From CAYJLC01 sp964370735 (lineage in GTDB: Bacteria; Bacillota; Clostridia; Oscillospirales; Butyricicoccaceae): 64,000 bases of DNA. A model generated the notes under the pieces. That model did no database searches, was not told where the DNA came from, and was given only the letters and a program-made list of their open reading frames with translations. The number at the start of each line of letters is the position of its first letter. Position 1 is the first letter of the stretch. Shown here piece by piece: positions 16,827 to 25,128 of this stretch. Position numbers and translations under genes: made by a program. Location of the stretch: contig CAYJLC010000008.1 in the NCBI GenBank assembly GCA_964370735.1, forward strand, positions 1-64,000, written 5' to 3'.

Positions 16827-17683
16827 GCATAAAATTCGGTCCTGGGGGAAATAGTGATTCATTTGCACTAGAAGGCTTTAAAAAAACAGCCGATGCGCCA
16901 AAATGGATTGCAAAAAAAGGACTTAGTGCATTTGAGTATCAATGTGGCAGAGGGATAAATATATCTGACGCAACTGCGAAGCTTATCGGTGATAATGCAA
17001 GACAAAATGGCATAGAAATGTCACTACACACGCCTTATTTCATTAATTTATCGAAAATTGATGAGGAAAGAGCGACAAAAAACATAAATTATATATTAAA
17101 TAGCGCGCGAGTTATTGATATGATGAGCGGAAATAGATTGATAGTTCATTTGGGTGGACTGTCAAAACTTAGGCGCGAAGTGGCTTATGAGAATACAAAA
17201 ATTAATCTTAAAAATATGCTAAACGCATTAGAAGAAAGTGATTATTCGCATATAAAAATATGTATCGAAACTATGGGCAAGATAAATGTTTTAGGGGATT
17301 TGCATGAAATCTCGGAACTTTGTGCTATGGATGAACGTCTTATTCCTTGTATAGATTTCGGTCATTTAAACGCAAGGGAACATGGGAAATATAAAGAAAA
17401 AGAAGATTTCGATGAAATTTTCAAAACCCTAGAAAATGACATTGGCTATGAGCGTACAAGCCTATTTCATGGACATTTTTCGAAAATCGAATACTCAAAT
17501 GGTGGGGAAGTAAGGCATTTGACTTTTGAAGATACGATTTATGGACCTGAATTTTTACCACTGGCAAAATCACTTAAAGACAGAAATTATAAAGCGACGA
17601 TTATTTGCGAATCGGCAGGAACACAAGCCGAAGATGCTGTTACTATGAAGGAAATTTACGAGGAGGTTTTGAGAAATGGCTAA
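16823..17683 (+). CDS. nfo: Endonuclease IV-like TIM barrel protein
   Basis: Product 286 aa, the size of deoxyribonuclease IV. Metal-ligand positions of the AP endonuclease 2 family can be traced: SLHTPYFINL (His), IVHLGG (His), CIETMG (Glu), CIDFGHLNAR (Asp and His), HGHFSKIEY (His) and a final CESAG (Glu). It should cleave DNA 5' to abasic sites with a trinuclear zinc centre. Identity with nfo is likely but the protein is somewhat divergent, and another member of the xylose-isomerase-like superfamily cannot be excluded. It overlaps yqeG by 4 nt and aroQ by 8 nt. Confidence 0.82.
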   Translation: MSIKFGPGGNSDSFALEGFKKTADAPKWIAKKGLSAFEYQCGRGINISDATAKLIGDNARQNGIEMSLHTPYFINLSKIDEERATKNINYILNSARVIDMMSGNRLIVHLGGLSKLRREVAYENTKINLKNMLNALEESDYSHIKICIETMGKINVLGDLHEISELCAMDERLIPCIDFGHLNAREHGKYKEKEDFDEIFKTLENDIGYERTSLFHGHFSKIEYSNGGEVRHLTFEDTIYGPEFLPLAKSLKDRNYKATIICESAGTQAEDAVTMKEIYEEVLRNG

Positions 17684-18110
17684 AATTTTAGTTATAAATG
17701 GTCCAAATCTTAACATGTTAGGCAAAAGAGAGCCTGGGATTTATGGTTCTATGACACTTTCAGATGTCGAAAAAATGTGCAAAAATCACGCGAGTGAATT
17801 AGGTTTCGAGTGTGAATGTGTACAGTCTAACTTTGAAGGAGAAATCATAAATTTCATACAAAACTCAAGCGAATATGCAGGAATTGTATTAAATGCAGGT
17901 GCTTTTACGCATTATTCAATAGCAATTCGCGATGCAATAGCATCAGTTTTAACACCGGTAATAGAGGTACATATTTCAAATGTGCATAAACGCGAAGAAT
18001 TCCGTCATACTTCTGTGATTTCAGCAGTTTGTGTTGGAGTAATCGCTGGTTTTGGCATAAATTCTTATAAATTAGGCATTAATTCATTAAAATATATGGA
18101 GGAAAAATAA
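17676..18110 (+). CDS. aroQ: Type II 3-dehydroquinate dehydratase
   Basis: Product 144 aa, the family length. It converts 3-dehydroquinate to 3-dehydroshikimate in the shikimate pathway. Active-site segments are intact: NGPNLNMLGKREPGIYG at the N-terminus with the catalytic Tyr, QSNFEGEIINFIQ, NAGAFTHYSIAIRDAI (Asn and His) and VEVHISNVHKREEFRH-type lid (here IEVHISNVHKREEF). GAGGAGG lies upstream inside the preceding gene; one base separates its stop from the peptidase ATG. Confidence 0.97.
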   Translation: MAKILVINGPNLNMLGKREPGIYGSMTLSDVEKMCKNHASELGFECECVQSNFEGEIINFIQNSSEYAGIVLNAGAFTHYSIAIRDAIASVLTPVIEVHISNVHKREEFRHTSVISAVCVGVIAGFGINSYKLGINSLKYMEEK

Positions 18111-19163
18111 ATGCAAAATTTCTTAAAAACAATCAAAAACGCCGACGCAACACTTATTGTGTCACCAATTAACAGACGTTATTTTACAAAATTTAATTCA
18201 TCGGCAGGCATGCTTTTAATCACGAAAGACAAAAATTATTTTCTGACTGATTTTAGATATATTGTAGATGCAAATGCACAGATTAAAAATTGTGAAATAA
18301 TCATGATTGAAACAGGAAAAGGCTATTATGACATCATAAATGGTATTTTAGCAGAACAAAAAATTGAAACTTTAGGCGTAGAATTCGACAGACTTACTGT
18401 GGCTGAATTTAATACCTTTAAAGAAAAATTACCTGTGAATTTTGTGGATATTTCTCGTGAAATTTTACTTGCAAGAAATATTAAAACAGACGATGAAATC
18501 GCAAAAATGCGTATTGCTGAATCTATTGGAGATAAAGCATTTACTGATATTTTGAATTTTATAAAGCCTGGTATCACTGAAAAGGAAATCGCAAATAAAA
18601 TTATGAGCCTTATGAATGAGCATGGTGGCGATGGAATTTCGTTTGACCCGATTATTGCGTCTGGTAAAAACGGTGCTAGCCCTCACGCGAAACCTACTGA
18701 TAAAAAAGTTGAGATTGGCGAATTTATTACGATGGATTTTGGTTGTACATATCAAGGTTATTGCTCGGATATGACTAGAACAATTGCATTAGGCACACCG
18801 ACTGCTGAAATGAAAAAAGTGTATGATTTAGTATTAGAAGCACAACTTTTAGGGGTTTCTATTGCAAAAGCTAATATAAAAGGTTCAGAAATTCACAATG
18901 CAGTGTCTGATTTCTTCAAAAAACACGATGTTTATGATAATTTCGGTCATGGTTTTGGTCATGGTATCGGTTTAGAAGTTCACGAAGGTTTTGGCGCTGG
19001 TGGAAAATCAGAAGATTTACTGCTAGAAAATATGATAATTTCTGCCGAACCAGGGCTATATTTTGAAGGTTTTTGTGGCGTAAGAATTGAAGATATTTTG
19101 GTTCTTAAAAAAGACGGCAACGAAAATCTTACAAATTCGAAAAAAGAACTTATTATTTTATAA
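18111..19163 (+). CDS. M24 family aminopeptidase P (Xaa-Pro peptidase)
   Basis: Product 350 aa, with a creatinase-like N-terminal domain (1-125) and a pita-bread metallopeptidase domain. The dimetal ligands are visible: MDFGCTYQGYCSDMTRT (both Asp), GHGFGHGIGLEVHE (His), SAEPGLYF (Glu) and GVRIEDI (Glu). It releases N-terminal residues next to proline in the cytoplasm. Position directly before efp is common in Firmicutes. GGAGG precedes the ATG by 8 nt. Confidence 0.95.
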   Translation: MQNFLKTIKNADATLIVSPINRRYFTKFNSSAGMLLITKDKNYFLTDFRYIVDANAQIKNCEIIMIETGKGYYDIINGILAEQKIETLGVEFDRLTVAEFNTFKEKLPVNFVDISREILLARNIKTDDEIAKMRIAESIGDKAFTDILNFIKPGITEKEIANKIMSLMNEHGGDGISFDPIIASGKNGASPHAKPTDKKVEIGEFITMDFGCTYQGYCSDMTRTIALGTPTAEMKKVYDLVLEAQLLGVSIAKANIKGSEIHNAVSDFFKKHDVYDNFGHGFGHGIGLEVHEGFGAGGKSEDLLLENMIISAEPGLYFEGFCGVRIEDILVLKKDGNENLTNSKKELIIL

Positions 19164-19235
19164 CCCAAATGACATCTTCTTTTATGAGAGATGTTTCTGC
19201 TCGCATATATTTTTTTCAGTTCTAATAACTTTTAC

Positions 19236-19264
19236 TTGCAATATTTTGCATTTTAGTATAAAAT
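19236..19264 (+). promoter_or_regulatory. Promoter of efp
   Basis: TTGCAA 19236-19241 and TAAAAT 19259-19264 with a 17-bp spacer, 34 bp before the efp ATG. A weak hairpin (ACATCTT 19171-19177 with GAGATGT 19187-19193) precedes it and may partly terminate the peptidase transcript. Confidence 0.55.
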
Positions 19265-19297
19265 ATATATGTAGATTAATTTTATGGAGGATTATAT

Positions 19298-19858
19298 ATG
19301 ATTTCCGCAGGCGATTTTAGAAACGGTGTAACTTTTGAGATGGACGGTCAAGTTCTTCAAATAATTGAATTCCAACACGTTAAACCTGGTAAAGGTGCAG
19401 CTTTCGTTAGAACAAAAGTTAGAAACGTTATTTCTGGTTCAGTTATTGAACGTACGTTTAACCCAACAGAAAAATTTGAACAAGCTTTTGTTGATAGACG
19501 TGAAATGCAATATCTTTATAACGATGGTGAGCTTTGGTACTTTATGGACAACGAAAATTTTGAACAAATTCCAGTTGCTGAAGACAAATTAGGCGATGAT
19601 TTCAGATTTATCAAAGAAGATACTACTGTTAAAGTTCTATCTTACAAAGGATCTGTTTTCGGTGTTGAAACACCAATTAGTGTTGTTTTAGAAATTACTG
19701 AAACTGACCCTGGATTCAAAGGTAATACTGCAACGAATACTTTAAAACCTGCTGTTTTAGAAACAGGTGCTGAAGTAAGAGTTCCACTTTTCATCGAACA
19801 AGGTGAAAAAATTAAAGTTGACACTAGAACAGGTGAATACATTGAGCGTGCGAAATAA
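19298..19858 (+). CDS. efp: Elongation factor P
   Basis: Product 186 aa with the three beta-barrel domains of EF-P (KOW-like N-terminal, central OB and C-terminal OB). It relieves ribosome stalling at consecutive prolines. The tip loop [15 protein letters not shown] carries Lys32 at the position that is modified in many bacteria; the loop PGKG is of the common type. No modification enzyme gene (epmA, ymfI) is seen nearby. GGAGG lies 8 nt upstream of the ATG. Confidence 0.98.
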   Translation: MISAGDFRNGVTFEMDGQVLQIIEFQHVKPGKGAAFVRTKVRNVISGSVIERTFNPTEKFEQAFVDRREMQYLYNDGELWYFMDNENFEQIPVAEDKLGDDFRFIKEDTTVKVLSYKGSVFGVETPISVVLEITETDPGFKGNTATNTLKPAVLETGAEVRVPLFIEQGEKIKVDTRTGEYIERAK

Positions 19859-19894
19859 CTAACGCATGGCTTTAAAATTGAAAGGAGAGTTGTT

Positions 19895-20437
19895 ATGTTA
19901 ATTTCAGAAAAAGTAGCGTACCTTAAAGGTCTTTTCGATGGTTTAGATATCGACGAGAAGAAAAAAGATGGCAAAATGTTAAAAGGAATTTTAGATGTTT
20001 TATCTGATATGGCAGCAGCTATCGACAATATCGAAATGGATATTGAAGATATCAATGAAACTCTAGAGGATTCTTTTTTAGAAGATGATGATTATTCTTT
20101 CAACGACGATTATGACTATGATGACGACCTTTATGACGATTTCGAAACATTAGACGAGCTTGACGCTTTAGATAGCGACGATTGCGGATGTGGCGATGAT
20201 TGTGGTTGTGGCGATGATGATGAAGACGAAGAAGGCTGTGGCTGCGGATGCGGTTGCTCTGACGGCGTTGAAGTATTAGAAGACAGCGAATTATACGAAG
20301 TAATCTGTCCTACATGTGGTGAAGAAATCTATTTCGATGAAGAAATATTAAAAGAAGGCACTATGCTTTGTCATTCTTGTGGCGAAGAGCTTGAATTTGA
20401 TACAACTTTAATCGACGAAGAAGACGCACAAGTATAA
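19895..20437 (+). CDS. CD1247-type protein with acidic Cys-rich linker and C-terminal zinc ribbon
   Basis: Product 180 aa. Residues 1-55 match the CD1247 N-terminal domain found in Clostridia (start MLISEKVAYLKGLFDGLDI, then a helical KMLKGILDVLSDMAAAIDNI). A long Asp/Glu linker follows, holding alternating Cys-Gly clusters (CGCGDDCGCG and GCGCGCGC) at about 95-120. The C-terminus is a zinc ribbon, CPTCGEEI and CHSCGEEL. The Cys-Gly run is not part of the usual domain and could bind metal. Function unknown; the gene follows efp at 36 nt and probably shares its transcript. AAAGGAG precedes the ATG. Confidence 0.88.
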   Translation: MLISEKVAYLKGLFDGLDIDEKKKDGKMLKGILDVLSDMAAAIDNIEMDIEDINETLEDSFLEDDDYSFNDDYDYDDDLYDDFETLDELDALDSDDCGCGDDCGCGDDDEDEEGCGCGCGCSDGVEVLEDSELYEVICPTCGEEIYFDEEILKEGTMLCHSCGEELEFDTTLIDEEDAQV

Positions 20438-20443
20438 AAATAT

Positions 20444-20480
20444 AACCAGCATTGAGAATTTCTCAGTGCTGGTTTTTTTT
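20444..20480 (+). terminator. Terminator after the efp operon
   Basis: Stem of 14 bp from AACCAGCATTGAGA (20444-20457) with TCTCAGTGCTGGTT (20461-20474), one G-U pair, followed by T8 (20473-20480). Confidence 0.9.
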
Positions 20481-21024
20481 ATTTTAAAGCAAGTTGTGAA
20501 CGCTCGATTTTTTTAAGTCGTAAAGAAATAATTAACGACAAGACAAGTTTGCATAAATCTGGAACAATAAAAGGTATAACACACAGGAAAAGAGCAGCAA
20601 AAAAGCTATAATGTGAACCTTGCCCTGATTTTATAAACATAAACCAAAATGTCCCGACGGTATAGCACGCGATTTGCCCTATAATGCAATTTAGTGTTTT
20701 TACAAACAATTTATCGCCGAAAAACTTTTCGATTATAATGTAAATTACACCTTGTAGCAGAAAACCGACAATATATCCACCAGTTGGGCCTAAAAGCGAG
20801 CCTAAACTACCGAAATTTGAAAAAACTGGCAATCCTATTGCGCCGAGCATTATATAAGTTGCAATTGATATTGTGCCTTTTTTTCCACCTAGAAAATTGA
20901 GTGCAGTGAAAATAGCAAAGGTTTGCATAGTGAATTGAACTGGACCTAAGGCAATACTTAACCACGAACACACTACTATAAGAACAGTGAACAGTGAAAT
21001 TTGCGTAATATCTTTTGTTTTCAT
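20479..21024 (-). CDS. bioY: Biotin transporter BioY
   Basis: Product 181 aa, integral membrane, six hydrophobic segments. BioY is the substrate-capture (S) component of the biotin ECF transporter. Family hallmarks: GPVQFTMQTFAIFTALNFLGGKKG-type segment (about 28-50), the GPTGGYIVGF motif near 80, and the terminal PFIVPDLCKLVLS helix. CGAGG precedes the ATG. It is 12 nt downstream of birA, so uptake and the biotin ligase/repressor are in one transcript. Confidence 0.95.
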   Translation of the reverse strand: MKTKDITQISLFTVLIVVCSWLSIALGPVQFTMQTFAIFTALNFLGGKKGTISIATYIMLGAIGLPVFSNFGSLGSLLGPTGGYIVGFLLQGVIYIIIEKFFGDKLFVKTLNCIIGQIACYTVGTFWFMFIKSGQGSHYSFFAALFLCVIPFIVPDLCKLVLSLIISLRLKKIERSQLALK

Positions 21025-21036
21025 TTAAAACCTCGT

Positions 21037-22005
21037 TTATTTAATGATTTTAGTGCTGATTTCCCCAGAATTTAGCCTTTTAACTGTGCCATTCTCTAGT
21101 TTTACAACAAGAGAACAATTTTCATCAATATCAAGCACAAAAGCTTTTGTTTTTTTATCATCATTTATAATGTAAATTTCTTTACCAATGACAAAACTTA
21201 GACTTTTATAGGCATTTAAAATGCTTTTTTCATCAAAATCAGTATATTTTTCATAAAGTTCATCCAAAATACAAGCAACTAGTTTGTTCCTTATATCATC
21301 AAGTTCGTTTTCTAATATAAAACCAGCAGTTTCGATGATTTCTTCTGGAAAATTGCCTTTTGGCTTATAAATATTGATACCAATTCCTAAAATAACATAG
21401 TCAAGAGCAAAATTCTCTACTGTAAACGATGCTTCCGACAGAATTCCACAGACTTTTTTGTTTTCCACAAAAATATCATTTACCCATTTAATTTTAGCAT
21501 CAGCTTTTGTGACTTTTTTAATGGCGTGACAAACGCACACACCTGCGAGTGCTGTTATGAAAGATAGTTTGTCATTAGAGATTTCTGGTCGCAAAAGGAC
21601 ACTAAAATACACACCAGTGTCACTCGGAGAGTAGAAACTTCTGCCCTGTCTGCCTCTGCCTTCGCTTTGGTGCGCTGACACGATAACCTTCCATTCACAC
21701 TCCTGATTTAATGTATATGCTTTTAGCAGGCTATTGGTAGATGTGACAGAATTATGAGTTTCGATATCGAAATTTTTATTTAATATGTAATTTTCAATAC
21801 CAACAGTCGAGAGCACATCACTTGACGGTAAAAGCATATAACCCTTGTTTGTAGTGGCTTCGATTTTATAGCCATCTTGGATAAGTGACTTGATAGCTTT
21901 CCAAACGCTATTTCTACTAATTTCTAGTGTTTTAGCGATTTCTTCTCCTGAAATATAGGAATTTTGATTCTTAATTAATAAATTAAGAACTTTTTCTTTT
22001 GTCAT
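21037..22005 (-). CDS. birA: Bifunctional biotin ligase / biotin operon repressor BirA
   Basis: Start at ATG 22005 downstream of AGGAGG; product 322 aa. Residues 1-65 form a winged helix (SGEEIAKTLEISRNSVWKAI), so this is the DNA-binding class. The ligase domain has GRGRQGRSFYSP (biotinyl-AMP loop, near 105), KWVNDIFVENKKVCGIL (near 170) and the ILGIGINIYKP strand; a C-terminal SH3-like domain ends the protein. It attaches biotin to carboxylase carrier proteins and should repress biotin genes when biotin is plentiful. Promoter repeats directly upstream suggest autoregulation together with bioY. Confidence 0.96.
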   Translation of the reverse strand: MTKEKVLNLLIKNQNSYISGEEIAKTLEISRNSVWKAIKSLIQDGYKIEATTNKGYMLLPSSDVLSTVGIENYILNKNFDIETHNSVTSTNSLLKAYTLNQECEWKVIVSAHQSEGRGRQGRSFYSPSDTGVYFSVLLRPEISNDKLSFITALAGVCVCHAIKKVTKADAKIKWVNDIFVENKKVCGILSEASFTVENFALDYVILGIGINIYKPKGNFPEEIIETAGFILENELDDIRNKLVACILDELYEKYTDFDEKSILNAYKSLSFVIGKEIYIINDDKKTKAFVLDIDENCSLVVKLENGTVKRLNSGEISTKIIK

Positions 22006-22020
22006 AATAGCATTACCTCC

Positions 22021-22056
22021 TAGCATAATTATAGCATAATATGCGTATAATGTCAA
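22021..22056 (-). promoter_or_regulatory. birA-bioY promoter with repeated TAGCATAAT operator-like elements
   Basis: On the minus strand TTGACA (22056-22051) and TATAAT (22033-22028) with a 17-bp spacer, a perfect consensus promoter. The spacer and -10 region contain a 9-bp direct repeat TAGCATAAT (22021-22029 and 22032-22040) and the palindrome GCATAATATGC (22034-22044). The leader is only about 17 nt. BirA is the natural candidate to bind here, though the sequence does not match the classical TTGTTAAC-type BirA box. Confidence 0.7.
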
Positions 22057-22146
22057 CTTAAAAATAAATCTAGGGTGACAATTTGGTAGGCAAAAATATT
22101 ACTTTGGAAAATGAGTTAATTCACAGAATGTTCACAAAATTCTTTA

Positions 22147-22175
22147 TTGATTAATTTGTCAGAAAATGGTATAAT
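22147..22175 (+). promoter_or_regulatory. Promoter of the chemoreceptor gene
   Basis: TTGATT 22147-22152 and TATAAT 22170-22175 with a 17-bp spacer, 71 bp before the ATG. It is a housekeeping-type promoter, not a sigma-D flagellar one. Confidence 0.7.
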
Positions 22176-22246
22176 ATAACTATATGCAAGCAAAAAATAT
22201 ATAGTGTTTATTGCTTTGAAAAAACTTAATACGAGAGGATTAACTT

Positions 22247-24469
22247 ATGAAAAAAATTTCAAACAAAATTGCTTTGTACATAGGTGCTATTTTAGCAGCT
22301 GTTTTTATTGTATTATTAACAGTTAATGTATTTTTAGTAATGAATGTCGTAGAAACTCAGGTAAATGCACACTTCTCTTTAATTGCGAGCTCAAATGTTG
22401 ACACAGTAGAAAAACTTATGTCTAAAGCAGACGAGGTAAACAGCGGTATTGAAGATTACTTCACAAAGAGATTTACAGATTATGCAGCTGAAAATGAAAT
22501 AGTTATTAGAAGCGAAGCCCTAGCTAATGGCGAAACAGCAGCAACTGCTCCAGAGGTTCAATTTGTTGATAGTATAATTTATGACAATTTGAAAGTTAGT
22601 CCACTCTCAACTGAAACAGAAAAATACATTATAAATTCTTTGTGGTCGAGCGTTAGAAATAATAGTGTTGTAAACGGTGCAGCAGTAATTTTTGCTCCGT
22701 ATTCGTTTGACCAAACAATAAAAGATTATGCGATTTACGTTGACCAACCAATAGCAGAAGCGCAAAGCTATGATGCGGCTTTCACAGACGATTATTACAA
22801 CGAAGATTATTATATCATCCCATCTACTACGGGAAAAACATATATTTCTGAACCATTCCTTTATAATGGTCAAAATATAGTTACAATTGCAAATCCTGTT
22901 ATTGTTGGTGGATATACAATCGCCGTTGTTACGGTCGACATTTTAGCAGAATCGCTAGAAGATATCAATGTTTCTGATGAAAATTATCCAACATTACAAG
23001 TAGCTATAACAAATGATGCTGGAAAATACATTATGAATTCAGTAGACGAAAGCGTTATTGGCTCTTCATATTTTGATACTATTCCAAATGCAAATGAGCG
23101 TTTGACTTTAGAAGCAAATAAGGAAAAAGGAGTTGCTTTTACTCAAATTGTTAACGGATATACAACTTATTTCGCTCCAATTAGCGTTGGCGAAAATGTT
23201 TGGTGGGTTCAAAATGGGGCTACTCAAGCAGATTTATATAAAGATGTAGCTTTTGGAACAATTGTTTTAGCCGTTATGATTATCATTGCATTTATAATTT
23301 TATTATTAAATGTATATTTCATTCCGAAAAAAGCATTATCTAACCTTGATTATATCGTAGAAGCTGCTGACGCAGTATCAAAAGGCGATTTACCAAAACC
23401 AATCGAAATAAATTCAAAAGATGAAATAGGACTATTAGCAGAGAAATTCAATGCTATGTCTAGTATTTTAGGTGGATTAATTATTGAAATCCAAAGAGTT
23501 TTATCTGAACTTGCCGATGGCAACCTAGATGTTAAAATTGGTGGAGATGATATTTATGTAGGTTCGCTTACTCAAATTAAAGAATCGTTCGATAAAATTC
23601 TTAATTCATTAAATTCTACTATGAATCAAATTAAAGTTGTATCAAAACAAGTAAATGATGGCTCGAACCAAGTTGCTATGGGAGCTCAAATTTTAGCGCA
23701 AGGTACAATTAAACAAGCTGCAAGCATTGAAGAACTTCAAGAAACTATGAAAAAATTATCTGAAAGAGTTTCTGAAAACGCTGGTAATGCTAAAGAAGCA
23801 GATTCATTCTCGACGCAAACGCAAACTGTTGTAGATAGCAGTACAGAAAAAATGAATCAATTGCTTTATTCTATGAAAGCTATCCAAGAAGCATCTATGG
23901 ATATCGAAAAAATCATTAAAACTATCGATGATATCGCATTCCAAACAAATATTTTAGCACTTAATGCAGCTGTTGAGGCAGCAAGAGCAGGTGAGGCAGG
24001 CAAAGGATTTGCTGTTGTTGCCGATGAAGTAAGAAATCTTGCGCAAAAATCTTCTGACGCTGCAAAAAATACTTCTGAACTTATTAAATCTTCTCTTGAA
24101 GCTGTTAATAAAGGTGCCCAAATTGCAAATAGCACAAATGAATCGTTCAAAGAAGTTGAGTCTAGTGCGAAAAATTCTAGCGAACGTATTAAACTTATTG
24201 CAATTGCATCGGAAGAGCAATCTACATCTATCAACGAATTATTTGTAGGTGTTCAAGAAATTGCAAGTGTTATCCAAAATAATACTGCGACAAGTGAAGA
24301 AAGTGCTGCTGCGAGTGAGCAATTATCGGCGCAATCTAATACATTAAGTACGCTTGTTGAAAGATTTAGCATAAACGACCAACACAGTGACACAAGTTTT
24401 GATATGCCAATGAGTGAATATAGTTCATACGATTATTCATTTGATGAAATGCAAGACGACAAATATTAA
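22247..24469 (+). CDS. Methyl-accepting chemotaxis protein with Cache sensor
   Basis: Product 740 aa. TM helix about 8-32, extracellular dCache-type sensor 35-335 (contains a [10 protein letters not shown] and a [16 protein letters not shown] ligand pocket stretch), TM helix about 342-364, HAMP region 365-420 with a second HAMP-like segment to about 480, and a signalling domain ending near 705. The hairpin tip that contacts CheA/CheW is conserved: [20 protein letters not shown] then [18 protein letters not shown]. No CheR/CheB tether peptide at the C-terminus. No flagellar or che genes are in the window. AGAGG precedes the ATG. Confidence 0.95.
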   Translation: MKKISNKIALYIGAILAAVFIVLLTVNVFLVMNVVETQVNAHFSLIASSNVDTVEKLMSKADEVNSGIEDYFTKRFTDYAAENEIVIRSEALANGETAATAPEVQFVDSIIYDNLKVSPLSTETEKYIINSLWSSVRNNSVVNGAAVIFAPYSFDQTIKDYAIYVDQPIAEAQSYDAAFTDDYYNEDYYIIPSTTGKTYISEPFLYNGQNIVTIANPVIVGGYTIAVVTVDILAESLEDINVSDENYPTLQVAITNDAGKYIMNSVDESVIGSSYFDTIPNANERLTLEANKEKGVAFTQIVNGYTTYFAPISVGENVWWVQNGATQADLYKDVAFGTIVLAVMIIIAFIILLLNVYFIPKKALSNLDYIVEAADAVSKGDLPKPIEINSKDEIGLLAEKFNAMSSILGGLIIEIQRVLSELADGNLDVKIGGDDIYVGSLTQIKESFDKILNSLNSTMNQIKVVSKQVNDGSNQVAMGAQILAQGTIKQAASIEELQETMKKLSERVSENAGNAKEADSFSTQTQTVVDSSTEKMNQLLYSMKAIQEASMDIEKIIKTIDDIAFQTNILALNAAVEAARAGEAGKGFAVVADEVRNLAQKSSDAAKNTSELIKSSLEAVNKGAQIANSTNESFKEVESSAKNSSERIKLIAIASEEQSTSINELFVGVQEIASVIQNNTATSEESAAASEQLSAQSNTLSTLVERFSINDQHSDTSFDMPMSEYSSYDYSFDEMQDDKY

Positions 24470-24473
24470 TATT

Positions 24474-24506
24474 AAAAAGACTGTTGCGTAGCGACAGTCT
24501 TTTTTT
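24474..24506 (+). terminator. Terminator of the chemoreceptor gene, CTGTCGC-type hairpin
   Basis: GACTGTTGC (24479-24487) pairs with GCGACAGTC (24491-24499), extended by five A-T pairs and a T tract to 24506. The stem core belongs to the same family as hairpins at 1712, 55362 and 60921. Confidence 0.88.
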
Positions 24507-24540
24507 GCGTATTTTTTCGTTCTGAAACAAAGCAATATTT

Positions 24541-24579
24541 AAGAAAAACCATTAGGCTTGAAGCTTGGTGGTTTTTCTT
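24541..24579. repeat. Inverted repeat downstream of the chemoreceptor terminator
   Basis: AAGAAAAACCA (24541-24551) is perfectly complementary to TGGTTTTTCTT (24569-24579), and inner G-U and GC pairs extend the stem to about 18. It looks like a second, back-up terminator on either strand, but it lacks a separate T tract outside the stem. Confidence 0.6.
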
Positions 24580-24629
24580 ATTTGCATCAAATATTCTGTA
24601 AAATTTTGGAATTTATAGGAGGTAAAATT

Positions 24630-24761
24630 TTGCGTGATTTGTTTAATATAACAAAGTTTGAGATTAAACTGATTATTTTGTTGTTTGATATGCTACCCAA
24701 AGGTTACAAACATAAATTATCTTTATTAAGTTACTGTGAAAATGTGAATTTGGAATTTTAA
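24630..24761 (+). CDS. Candidate small protein, 43 aa
   Basis: A perfect AGGAGG (24617-24622) lies 7 nt before TTG 24630, opening a frame of 43 codons ending at TAA 24761. The deduced peptide starts (M)RDLFNITKFEIKLIILLFD and ends SYCENVNLEF, with one hydrophobic stretch that could be membrane-associated. There is no homologue I recognise. The flanking 24470-25128 region is otherwise non-coding (terminator, two inverted repeats, promoter). The ribosome binding site is the main evidence, so the call is tentative. Confidence 0.35.
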   Translation: MRDLFNITKFEIKLIILLFDMLPKGYKHKLSLLSYCENVNLEF

Positions 24762-24852
24762 AATTAACTAAAAAGGCAGAAAAAAGAGTTGAATATGAAT
24801 AAAGTATTAATAAATTAAGATGAAATTTTGATGTTTGAGCAAAAATAGCGTA

Positions 24853-24897
24853 TTTACTTTGAAAATCAAACTATATTGCTTTGAATTTCAAAGTAAA
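24853..24897. repeat. Long inverted repeat in the AT-rich region before the surface protein gene
   Basis: TTTACTTTGAAA (24853-24864) is perfectly complementary to TTTCAAAGTAAA (24886-24897); after one A/A mismatch TCAAA (24866-24870) pairs with TTTGA (24880-24884), giving a 17-pair stem with a 9-nt loop. It has no T tract outside, so it is not a typical terminator. It lies about 190 bp upstream of the giant gene's promoter. Confidence 0.7.
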
Positions 24898-25041
24898 GTG
24901 TGAACAAAGTTTACAATTGGAATATCGATGTGTTAATGATTTGTTAAAAAAATATATAATATTAGTATAGCAATAGGATAGAAGTATATGCGAAAATAAC
25001 ATTATTGACGAAACTTTGTTTTGCTTTAAAAAATGTAAGCC

Positions 25042-25076
25042 ATGTAACTAAAATGTAACGATTTCAAGTCTATAAT
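25042..25076 (+). promoter_or_regulatory. Promoter of the giant surface protein with PhoB/PhoP-like box
   Basis: TGTAAC at 25043-25048 and 25054-25059 (11-bp period) followed by TATAAT at 25071-25076. The 23 nt 25042-25064 are identical to 242-264. A further TGTAAG lies at 25034-25039. There is no separate -35 hexamer, as expected for an activator-dependent promoter. The start codon follows at 25129 after AAGGAGG. Confidence 0.65.
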
Positions 25077-25128
25077 AGTTGAGTACGAAAAAAGCTCTAC
25101 TAAAGAGTTATAACTAAGGAGGAATAAG

